33,191 bases of DNA, taken from NCBI GenBank assembly GCA_910588825.1, contig CAJURF010000036.1, positions 1-33,191 on the forward strand. The letters are read 5' to 3'. The DNA is from an uncultured Lachnospiraceae bacterium. GTDB lineage: Bacteria > Bacillota > Clostridia > Lachnospirales > Lachnospiraceae. Under the pieces are notes generated by a model. The model did not search any database. It was not told the origin of the DNA and saw only the letters and a list, made by a program, of their open reading frames with translations. The position numbers were made by a program, and so were the translations under genes. Shown here piece after piece: positions 7,498 to 13,441 of the stretch (position 1 is its first letter; every line of letters starts with the position of its first letter).

Positions 7498-8298
7498 ATG
7501 GGATTTTTAACAGGCAAGACAGCGGTTATCACTGGCGCAGGACGGGCTGTGCTCAGTAACGGAAGATGTGGTTCCATCGGCTACGGCATTGCGACTGCCT
7601 ACGCGAAAGAAGGCGCGAATATTGTGATCACAGGGCGTAATGTGAAAAAGCTGGAAGATGCCAAAGAGGAGCTGGAAAAGCTTTATGGGATTAAAGTTCT
7701 GATTATGCAGGCGGATGTCAATGAAGGCGCGGACAATGAAAAGGTTGTTGGGAAGGTGATCGAACAGACCATAGACGCTTTCGGACGGATTGATGTTCTG
7801 ATCAATAATGCACAGGCATCGGCTTCTGGGGTTCCCCTTGCCGAGCATACCACGGATCAGTTTAATCTGGCAATGTATTCTGGATTGTATGCCGCGTTTT
7901 ACTACATGAAGGCGTGCTATCCTTACTTGAAGGAGACAAAAGGCTCCGTGATTAATTTTGCCTCCGGCGCAGGGCTGTTTGGCAATTTCGGACAGTGTGC
8001 CTACGCTGCCGCGAAAGAAGGCATCCGCGGCCTCAGCCGTGTGGCGGCGACAGAGTGGGCAAAAGACGGTATTAATGTGAATATTATCTGCCCGCTGGCC
8101 TGGACAGCGCAGTTAGAGCAGTTTCAGAATGCTTATCCGGATGCCTTTGAGAAAAATGTGCATACCCCGCCGGCAGGGCATTTCGGAGACTCCGAGGATG
8201 AGATTGGAAGGGTATGTGTCCAGCTTGCGTCTCCGGATTTCAAGTATATGACAGGAGAGACGCTTACTTTGGAAGGCGGGCTCGGACAGAGGCCATAG
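7498..8298 (+). CDS. SDR family NAD(P)-dependent oxidoreductase
   Basis: The start is ATG 7498 because AAGGAGG ends 9 bases before it. The protein has 266 residues, the normal length of a classical short-chain dehydrogenase. It has TGAG at 12-15 starting the nucleotide loop, NNA 103-105, and catalytic Ser156, Tyr169 and Lys173 (YAAAK). The glycine-rich loop is unusual: about nine extra residues lie between TGAG and the GSIGYGIA turn (25-32), somewhat as in FabI-type enoyl reductases. The position that usually carries the structural Asn of the tetrad reads YSGLY. The substrate cannot be predicted. It stands alone, ending at a very strong terminator. Confidence 0.85.
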   Translation: MGFLTGKTAVITGAGRAVLSNGRCGSIGYGIATAYAKEGANIVITGRNVKKLEDAKEELEKLYGIKVLIMQADVNEGADNEKVVGKVIEQTIDAFGRIDVLINNAQASASGVPLAEHTTDQFNLAMYSGLYAAFYYMKACYPYLKETKGSVINFASGAGLFGNFGQCAYAAAKEGIRGLSRVAATEWAKDGINVNIICPLAWTAQLEQFQNAYPDAFEKNVHTPPAGHFGDSEDEIGRVCVQLASPDFKYMTGETLTLEGGLGQRP

Positions 8299-8311
8299 TC
8301 TGGCAGGGAAT

Positions 8312-8357
8312 CAAATAAAACAAGGAGACGTTGGGAGACGTCTCCTTGTTTTATTTG
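8312..8357 (+). terminator. Intrinsic terminator after the SDR gene
   Basis: The arms 8312-8331 and 8338-8357 form a perfect 20-bp stem around a six-base loop (TGGGAG), and the descending arm contains TTGTTTTATTT. The flanking A/T runs are symmetrical, so it may work on both strands. It lies 14 bases after the SDR stop. Confidence 0.9.
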
Positions 8358-8496
8358 GGATAAGATAAAAGGAATACAAAGTTCAGGTTATTATATAATA
8401 GTAATACCATGGCAGCCGGCAGGGTTAGTCAGACCCAGTCCTATTTTGTCAGAGGTTTTGTTGTTGAGTGTGGGCATCAAATGATAGGAGATGGAG

Positions 8497-8694
8497 ATGA
8501 TGAGGGAAAATAATAAAGTTTACCAGCTTCTGAGAGAATGGGAGGCTGCCGCTCTGGATGAAAGAGATAAGCGTTCATGGGAAGAAGGCATTCTGGATAT
8601 CATAGACAGAATTCAACAGGAAGCTTTTATGGAAGGGTATCAATATGCCATTAAAGTATTAAATGAATGCATGGTGAAAAAGAAAGAAAATTAA
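8497..8694 (+). CDS. Small helical protein, unknown function
   Basis: Three in-frame ATGs occur at 8491, 8497 and 8500. AGGAG at 8486-8490 sits directly on the first and 6 bases before the second, so 8497 is chosen (65 residues). The protein is charged and predicted helical, with WEEGILDIIDRIQQEAF followed by MEGYQYAIKVLNE. Its C-terminal half is faintly similar to the end of the DUF6809-like protein at 11694. A TATAAT at 8394-8399 could be its -10 box but no good -35 is visible. No function is assigned. Confidence 0.6.
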   Translation: MMRENNKVYQLLREWEAAALDERDKRSWEEGILDIIDRIQQEAFMEGYQYAIKVLNECMVKKKEN

Positions 8695-8774
8695 AATGTA
8701 AGAAAGTAAAATAAAGAATTATGCGGTTATAGAGCGAATTTGTCGAACGATTTTTATTTCAAAATGTACAAGCC

Positions 8775-8785
8775 TGCTATATAAT
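8775..8785 (+). promoter_or_regulatory. Possible extended -10 promoter for the membrane protein gene
   Basis: TGCTATATAAT at 8775-8785 gives a TATAAT at 8780-8785, or a TG-extended TATATA. No convincing -35 hexamer lies at the right distance (TTTCAA at 8757-8762). The start codon is 35 bases downstream. Confidence 0.4.
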
Positions 8786-8819
8786 GTTCATTAATAAGTT
8801 TGTTCTGAAGGAGGGTTAT

Positions 8820-9413
8820 ATGTTACACAGAATTATGGATATGCATATCTTGCTGTATGCAATGGCAGGCATGGGAGTGCTGGGGATATTAGGAATGGCT
8901 GCCGTGTGTTTGATTTACAAAAGAAGAATGCGTAAAGACAGTTGTATGGCCGATTTAAAAGAAAAGTGGATAAAACTTTGGGAAAATCGGGATGAGCTCA
9001 CACAAAAGATGAACCGCTGGGTATGGGTGCCTTCTTTCGTGAGTACTTTCCTGCTGTGCCTGGCCATAGTGCTTTCTGAAAAGGTTCTGGGGACAGGTAT
9101 GGTTTCTTCTGAATATCTGCAGGCAGGGGCTGCTGTTCCCATTGTATTGCTGGTGGTACGGCAGGCACTGGATTTTACCTGGAAACAGGAGCGGATGCTG
9201 TCTTCTATGATAGATTATCTGGAGGCACAGGGAAATAAAATTGCGCAAATCCAGGCAGCGGCGGCTGTGAGCCAAGAGCGTGAAGACGCTATGGTGGATT
9301 ATGTGGCTGGCGGGATCAAAGAAAGTGATGGCGGAAAAGGACGGTTTGGTGAACTTTTATCCCCTGAAGAAGAAGAAATTATGCGGGAAGTCATCCGGGA
9401 ATTCATGGGGTGA
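8820..9413 (+). CDS. Small membrane protein, unknown function
   Basis: AAGGAGGG at 8808-8815 selects the ATG at 8820, giving 197 residues. There are three hydrophobic segments: one near the N-terminus (about 8-32), and two adjacent ones (about 68-86 and 98-118). Between the first and second lies a basic, Trp-rich stretch (KEKWIKLWENRDELTQKM). The C-terminal 75 residues are hydrophilic and end in a Glu-rich helix, probably cytosolic. I do not recognise the family. It lies about 90 bases before pgi, which has its own promoter. Confidence 0.65.
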   Translation: MLHRIMDMHILLYAMAGMGVLGILGMAAVCLIYKRRMRKDSCMADLKEKWIKLWENRDELTQKMNRWVWVPSFVSTFLLCLAIVLSEKVLGTGMVSSEYLQAGAAVPIVLLVVRQALDFTWKQERMLSSMIDYLEAQGNKIAQIQAAAAVSQEREDAMVDYVAGGIKESDGGKGRFGELLSPEEEEIMREVIREFMG

Positions 9414-9425
9414 CAGGAAAATATC

Positions 9426-9454
9426 TTGCACAATACGGGTTTATTTGCTAAACT
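9426..9454 (+). promoter_or_regulatory. Probable pgi promoter
   Basis: TTGCAC (9426-9431) and TAAACT (9449-9454) are 17 bases apart, and TG at 9446-9447 extends the -10 box. The leader to the pgi ATG would be about 46 bases. Confidence 0.5.
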
Positions 9455-9506
9455 GGAATATGAAAGAACATTTACAATTTCAGAAAGATAAAAGGAGTGA
9501 GAATGC

Positions 9507-10856
9507 ATGAGTGATAAAGTGACATTTGATTATGAGAAAGCCGTTCCGTTCCTGGGCACTAATGAGATACCTGCCATGAAAGAACTGGTGTCAGCGGCAA
9601 GAGAAAAACTGGCCTCTGGCAGCGGGCTGGGCAATGACTTCCTGGGCTGGGTTGACCTTCCGGTAAATTATGATAAAGAAGAGTTTGAACGGATTAAAAA
9701 GGCGGCCCAAAAGATTCAGGAAGATTCTCAGGTGCTATTGGTAATTGGAATCGGCGGCTCCTATCTGGGAGCAAGGGCAGCCATTGAGTTCCTGCGGCAT
9801 GGCTTTTATAATCAAATCAGCGGCGATATGCGGAAAACGCCGGAAATCTATTATGTAGGAAATAGTATCAGCAGTTCTTATATTCAGGGACTGATTGATG
9901 TGCTGGGAGACAGGGACTTTTCCATCAACATGATTTCCAAATCAGGCACCACAACGGAGCCTGCCATTGCTTTCCGGGTATTCAAAGGGATTCTTGAGAA
10001 AAAGTATGGCAAGGAAGAAGCGGCAAAAAGGATTTATGCTACGACAGACAAGGCGAGAGGCGCTTTAAAAAATCTGGCCACGGAGGAAGGCTACGAGACT
10101 TTTGTGGTTCCGGATGATGTGGGCGGGCGTTTTTCAGTCTTGACGGCAGTGGGGCTGCTCCCCATCGCGGTAAGCGGCGCGGACATTGACCAGCTGATGG
10201 AAGGAGCCGCAGCAGGGCGTAAAGCCGCTTTGGAAAATGAATTCGAAGAAAACGATGCCTTGAAATACGCAGCGGTGAGGAATCTGTTCCACCGTAAGGG
10301 AAAAAGCGTGGAAATCCTGGCAAACTATGAACCCAGCCTTCACTATATATCAGAGTGGTGGAAACAGCTGTATGGGGAAAGTGAGGGAAAGGATGGAAAG
10401 GGCATTTTCCCGGCTTCTGTAGACCTGACTACAGATTTGCATTCCATGGGCCAGTTTATACAGGATGGTTCCAGGATTATGTTTGAAACGGTGCTGGATG
10501 TGGAGACCTCCAGGGATGAAATTATTCTGCAGGAAGAGCCCGTTGACCTGGACGGACTGAACTATCTGGCTGGCAAAAATGTGGACTTTATTAATAAGAG
10601 TGCCATGAATGGAACGATTCTGGCACATCAGGACGGACAGGTACCCTGTATGCTGGTACACATTCCGGCCCAGACAGAATTTTACCTGGGACAGCTGTTC
10701 TATTTCTTCGAGTTTGCATGCGGTGTCAGCGGATATGTGCTGGGAGTGAATCCTTTTGACCAGCCGGGAGTGGAGAGTTATAAGAAAAATATGTTTGCTC
10801 TGCTGGGCAAACCGGGATTTGAAAAAGAGCGTGAGATGCTGTTAAAGAGATTATAG
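9507..10856 (+). CDS. pgi: Glucose-6-phosphate isomerase
   Basis: The 449-residue protein interconverts glucose 6-phosphate and fructose 6-phosphate in glycolysis and gluconeogenesis, in the cytosol. Both family signatures are present: GGRFSVLTAVGLLP at about residues 206-219 and the C-terminal GVNPFDQPGVESYKK at about 413-427 with its conserved Gln and Lys. VIGIGGSYLGARAAIEF near 77-93 forms the phosphate-binding start of the first SIS domain, and SKSGTTTEPA about 145-154 belongs to the sugar-phosphate site. Length is that of the short Firmicutes-type enzyme. AAGGAG lies 9 bases before ATG. It is flanked by its own promoter and a terminator and seems monocistronic. Confidence 0.97.
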   Translation: MSDKVTFDYEKAVPFLGTNEIPAMKELVSAAREKLASGSGLGNDFLGWVDLPVNYDKEEFERIKKAAQKIQEDSQVLLVIGIGGSYLGARAAIEFLRHGFYNQISGDMRKTPEIYYVGNSISSSYIQGLIDVLGDRDFSINMISKSGTTTEPAIAFRVFKGILEKKYGKEEAAKRIYATTDKARGALKNLATEEGYETFVVPDDVGGRFSVLTAVGLLPIAVSGADIDQLMEGAAAGRKAALENEFEENDALKYAAVRNLFHRKGKSVEILANYEPSLHYISEWWKQLYGESEGKDGKGIFPASVDLTTDLHSMGQFIQDGSRIMFETVLDVETSRDEIILQEEPVDLDGLNYLAGKNVDFINKSAMNGTILAHQDGQVPCMLVHIPAQTEFYLGQLFYFFEFACGVSGYVLGVNPFDQPGVESYKKNMFALLGKPGFEKEREMLLKRL

Positions 10857-10864
10857 GGAAAAAT

Positions 10865-10921
10865 AAAAGGCGGGATTCCTCTGCCTGATCATTTTCAGGC
10901 GGAGGAAAACACAGGCCTTTT
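10865..10921. terminator. Terminator-like composite hairpin after pgi
   Basis: An inner 13-bp stem (10876-10888 with 10895-10907, one G-U pair, six-base loop) sits inside an outer stem AAAAGGC 10865-10871 / GCCTTTT 10915-10921. The plus-strand end is GGCCTTTTCATCTT; on the minus strand GCCTTTTATTT follows. It lies between converging genes and could serve both. Confidence 0.65.
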
Positions 10922-10949
10922 CATCTTATTGGGTCGTGCATCAGTTATT

Positions 10950-11213
10950 TTATTCTTCAATGAGCTGGATTTCCAGATATTCAAAATCAATATTCTCAAT
11001 GAAATTGTCTTGATAAACCCGGGTCTTGGAGATCCGCTGGAATTCCTCAATGTTAGCGTTGAGCCATATGGGTGTCTGCAGGTCAAATTCATAGCAGATA
11101 TCCTCCAGGGTCTGAAAAACTTTCTGTGTCCTGGTATTGCGCGTCTCATTGCATATGACTGTATCACGGACGATACGATTATTTTTCCACTCTTTTCCCC
11201 ACATACGAAACAT
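10950..11213 (-). CDS. Conserved small protein, unknown function
   Basis: The 87-residue protein begins MFRMWGKEWKNNRIVRDTV and has no signal or membrane helix. AAGGGAG lies 7 bases before its ATG, and a good minus-strand promoter (TTGAAC-N18-TATACT) is upstream. The layout (N-terminal Trp/Lys stretch, LEDICYEFDLQTPIWL, EFQRISKTRF-like region and acidic end) recalls a family of small conserved proteins in Lachnospiraceae without known function. It is divergent from the regulator gene at 11363 and shares its intergenic region. Confidence 0.72.
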   Translation of the reverse strand: MFRMWGKEWKNNRIVRDTVICNETRNTRTQKVFQTLEDICYEFDLQTPIWLNANIEEFQRISKTRVYQDNFIENIDFEYLEIQLIEE

Positions 11214-11257
11214 AATAAGTCTCCCTTGGATATTTGAATTTTTGGTGATATGAAATT

Positions 11258-11287
11258 AGTATACCACAGGCGGTTGATGTAGTTCAA
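11258..11287 (-). promoter_or_regulatory. Promoter of the minus-strand small protein
   Basis: On the minus strand TTGAAC (11287-11282) and TATACT (11263-11258) are 18 bases apart. The -35 box overlaps one copy of the 8-mer TTCAATGA (11283-11290). Confidence 0.6.
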
Positions 11288-11313
11288 TGATTAGTCAAGT
11301 GATTTGTAATTCA

Positions 11314-11342
11314 ATGACAAGGGGATAAATGTGTGGGATAAT
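11314..11342 (+). promoter_or_regulatory. Promoter of the XRE-like regulator gene
   Basis: ATGACA (11314-11319) and GATAAT (11337-11342) are 17 bases apart; each has five of six consensus bases. The second copy of TTCAATGA (11310-11317) overlaps the -35 box. The leader to ATG 11363 would be short, about 14 bases. Confidence 0.45.
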
Positions 11343-11362
11343 GAAAAAAAGGATGTGAGGAT

Positions 11363-11677
11363 ATGCGTTACCCGGTTATCAATGTGCAGAAAACAGGAAA
11401 AAATATATATAAGTTCTGCAGAAAGAAAGGTATCACGGTGAATGATATCAGGGATTTTATGAATTTTTCCTGCAGCCAGTCTATATACCGCTGGTTTCAT
11501 GGGCAGGCACTGCCTTCTATGGATAACTTTTATGCGCTGAGCCTTTTGCTGGGCATTAGTTTAGAGAGGTTTTTGGCAAATGACAGCGGTATCATTTTTG
11601 TACCGGGTAGAGAGGAGCATGCTTTTTTATGTGTAGAGAGATTGGAAGTGTACAGACAATGTGTAGCCACGATTTAA
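11363..11677 (+). CDS. Small XRE-type helix-turn-helix regulator
   Basis: The 104-residue protein carries a Cro/C1-like helix-turn-helix at about residues 10-68: KTGKNIYKFCRKKGITVNDIR, then SCSQSIYRWFHGQALPSM and the LSLLLGISLERFL helix. The scaffold is divergent in that Cys and Phe occupy usual turn positions, but the pattern is clear. The short C-terminal tail (about 75-104) shows no known domain. The ATG has GTGAGG just upstream. A DUF6809-like gene follows 16 bases later, probably in the same transcript. It may repress its own divergent promoter region. Confidence 0.75.
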   Translation: MRYPVINVQKTGKNIYKFCRKKGITVNDIRDFMNFSCSQSIYRWFHGQALPSMDNFYALSLLLGISLERFLANDSGIIFVPGREEHAFLCVERLEVYRQCVATI

Positions 11678-11693
11678 GAGAGGAGAAAAAATA

Positions 11694-11993
11694 TTGAAAA
11701 CACACGCGATCAAGGACTTGTTTACAGGAAAGTCCTTTCCATGCGAAGCAGTAGCACCGGATGATAAGGAATATTGGCAGCTTTTAAACGAAAGCCATCG
11801 TGAACTGGAGGAATTTATGAGTAAGTTATCGCCAGAGGATGGGGAAAAGCTGGAAATGATTGTAAACAAGAGGCAGGATGCACTGCATTTTGAGATATCT
11901 GAAGCATTTACCCAGGGATATGCACTGGGCGTTCAGCTGACAGCAGAGGCATTTCTGTTCAATCAGGCCCGCAAAGATGAGTTTGATGATTAA
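11694..11993 (+). CDS. DUF6809-like small protein
   Basis: This 99-residue protein starts at TTG 11694, with AGGAG 8 bases upstream and no suitable ATG nearby. It has the layout of a small helical family that I associate with DUF6809, seen in Clostridia often near accessory or phage-like genes: an N-terminal DLFTGKSFPCE segment, a middle helix (REL EEFMSKLSPEDGEKL) and a terminal EAFTQGYALGVQLTAEAF helix. Function is unknown. It sits directly after the HTH gene and before a strong hairpin. The family name is from memory and should be treated as tentative. Confidence 0.65.
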   Translation: MKTHAIKDLFTGKSFPCEAVAPDDKEYWQLLNESHRELEEFMSKLSPEDGEKLEMIVNKRQDALHFEISEAFTQGYALGVQLTAEAFLFNQARKDEFDD

Positions 11994-12031
11994 TTTACGG
12001 TAAGGTTCTTAAACGAGAACTAAAATTCGTG

Positions 12032-12101
12032 CCGCAGGATATGGTATATATGTTGATGGGGAACATCAATGAAATATCCTGCGGGGCGGAGTTGTTTTTT
12101 T
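12032..12101 (+). terminator. Two-tier hairpin with U tract after the DUF6809-like gene
   Basis: CCGCAGGATAT (12032-12042) pairs with ATATCCTGCGG (12074-12084). Inside, TTGATG (12053-12058) pairs with CATCAA (12064-12069). Seven T residues follow at 12095-12101. It probably terminates the 11363-11993 transcript, but the inner hairpin and the ten-base gap before the T run are unusual for a simple terminator, and a small structured RNA is possible. Confidence 0.6.
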
Positions 12102-12141
12102 GACGGGATGGTTATATTGTACTCCATTCTAAAGGTCTTTT

Positions 12142-12459
12142 CTAAAGAGATTCATTTCCAAGTAATTTTGCCAGCAAAAGCAAAACATCTGATTTCTGTG
12201 CATCTAATTTACGGACTGCCTGAAGCAGTTCCTTTTCATAGGCTGATGGAAAAGTAATGCTCTCATCGTCACGGAAAAATTCTGACATAGTAATACCCAT
12301 CGGTTCGAGCAGTTTTTCCAGAGTCTCTACGGAAGGATGACTGACTCCTTTCTCAATGGTTCTTATATGGTTTTCCGATACATCGCTGATTCGTGAAAGT
12401 CGATAGACACTGAGCTTTTGGTCGGTTCTCAGTTTTTTGAGACGTTCATGCAGTTCCAT
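12142..12459 (-). CDS. XRE family transcriptional regulator
   Basis: The 105-residue protein has a standard Cro/C1 helix-turn-helix at about residues 6-61 (LKKLRTDQKLSVYRLSRISD, VSENHIRTIEKGVSHPSVET, LEKLLEPMGITMSEFF). The C-terminal 40 residues form an amphipathic helix pair (LLQAVRKLDAQKSDVLLLLA), probably for dimerisation. CAGGAG lies about 8 bases before ATG. It is divergent from the Cys-rich exported protein at 12698, and the space between them carries overlapping promoters plus AATACAA repeats, so autorepression and joint control are likely (inference). Confidence 0.88.
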   Translation of the reverse strand: MELHERLKKLRTDQKLSVYRLSRISDVSENHIRTIEKGVSHPSVETLEKLLEPMGITMSEFFRDDESITFPSAYEKELLQAVRKLDAQKSDVLLLLAKLLGNESL

Positions 12460-12547
12460 AGATATTCTCCTGTTTTATTATATAGCCGGTGATTAATTAT
12501 CGCTAACTGTGCATTTAATTCTATTATGAGTGATAAAGAGGAAAATT

Positions 12548-12576
12548 ATAATACAATGATAGAGTTTACAATACAA
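12548..12576 (-). promoter_or_regulatory. Promoter of the XRE regulator
   Basis: On the minus strand TTGTAT (12576-12571) and TATTAT (12553-12548) are 17 bases apart; an overlapping TATAAT (12550-12545) is an alternative -10. The -35 box is part of an AATACAA repeat. Confidence 0.5.
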
Positions 12577-12593
12577 CTTTATTGTTGTATTAT
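12565..12593 (+). promoter_or_regulatory. Promoter and operator of the Cys-rich exported protein gene
   Basis: TTTACA (12565-12570) and TATTAT (12588-12593) are 17 bases apart. An inverted repeat AATACAAC / GTTGTATT (12570-12577 and 12584-12591) fills the spacer, and a third copy of AATACAA lies 20 bases upstream (12550-12556). This is a good candidate for the binding site of the divergent XRE protein. Confidence 0.55.
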
Positions 12594-12697
12594 GTAAATA
12601 GAATATAAAAAACAATGAGGAATCACCCTGTTTGTGACACATATTTTCATAATTAGAGAGTGTGATAAGCGCGAAACAGGAAAGTGCGGGAGGAAAA

Positions 12698-13312
12698 ATG
12701 AGAAAATACGGGATTTATTTGGTGATTTTGGTTGTGGTATGTTCTTTATTTTACGTGAAGGGATACGCAGAAAGAAATGATAGTTTTTCATACATACTGC
12801 GTAATAAGAAGGATTGCGGGTTATGCGGAGAAAAGAAGGACGGTCTGAAATCAATATATGGCAATTCCAAAGGCATTGGGCTTATGTGTCTGAATGACTG
12901 GCGGGTAGTGCAGATTTTTGCTCCTGCAGACGGACATGAACAATGCGGAAGGATCTCATATCAGAGAGGGGCGGGAGGAAGTTACAGCATTCAGATTGAA
13001 CATGTTGTGGAAAGTAAAATTTCACTTGTGGAGTATACATCCTGCAAGGGAGATGTTCTGGACAGGAAAAAGCTGGCAGAAATTTTGTGCTGGGAATGTC
13101 TGGGCAAGGTCAAAGAAGCAGTTAAGATACATGGAGAACATGGCGGGCAAAAGGAAAAAGCAGTGTGTCTGGTGGAGTTTCCAACTATGGAACTGTATAC
13201 GGTTCAACAAAGTTTTCAATATTATATGCTGGACAATTATTATATCCAGGCTCAGTGTGAGAAAGAGAAAATAAAGATGACAGCCTTCATGTTGTCCTCT
13301 GAGCTGTTTTAG
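12698..13312 (+). CDS. Exported or membrane-anchored Cys-rich protein, unknown
   Basis: GGGAGG just before ATG 12698 fixes the start (204 residues). Residues 5-22 form a hydrophobic signal or anchor. The body has paired cysteines: CGLC near 40-43, a further Cys near 64, another near 83, and CWEC near 131-134, suggesting disulfides or metal binding outside the cell. No membrane segment follows the first. I do not recognise the family. The opposite-strand XRE regulator shares its promoter region, so expression is probably controlled by it. Confidence 0.65.
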   Translation: MRKYGIYLVILVVVCSLFYVKGYAERNDSFSYILRNKKDCGLCGEKKDGLKSIYGNSKGIGLMCLNDWRVVQIFAPADGHEQCGRISYQRGAGGSYSIQIEHVVESKISLVEYTSCKGDVLDRKKLAEILCWECLGKVKEAVKIHGEHGGQKEKAVCLVEFPTMELYTVQQSFQYYMLDNYYIQAQCEKEKIKMTAFMLSSELF

Positions 13313-13327
13313 AGTGTGTTCAAATAC

Positions 13328-13356
13328 TTGGCATAACGAGAAGATTGTGTTAGAAT
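13328..13356 (+). promoter_or_regulatory. Promoter of the FtsA-like operon
   Basis: TTGGCA (13328-13333) and TAGAAT (13351-13356) are 17 bases apart, each five of six consensus bases. It overlaps the upstream in-frame ATG at 13355, which therefore cannot be the start and supports GTG 13442. Confidence 0.68.
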
Positions 13357-13441
13357 GGAAATCAGGCGAAATGTGCAAAGTGTGGGAAAATGTAACTGTG
13401 GAGGTTACGGCAAAATAATGAAAACATGGAGGAAATGTGCC

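Noticed and set aside
12069..12257. A 62-codon plus-strand ORF opposite the XRE regulator
   Set aside because: Its start lies within the hairpin after the DUF6809-like gene and most of it is antisense to the HTH gene.
13355..13441. Upstream ATG for the FtsA-like gene
   Set aside because: It coincides with the -10 box of a good promoter and lacks a ribosome binding site; GTG 13442 has GGAGG.
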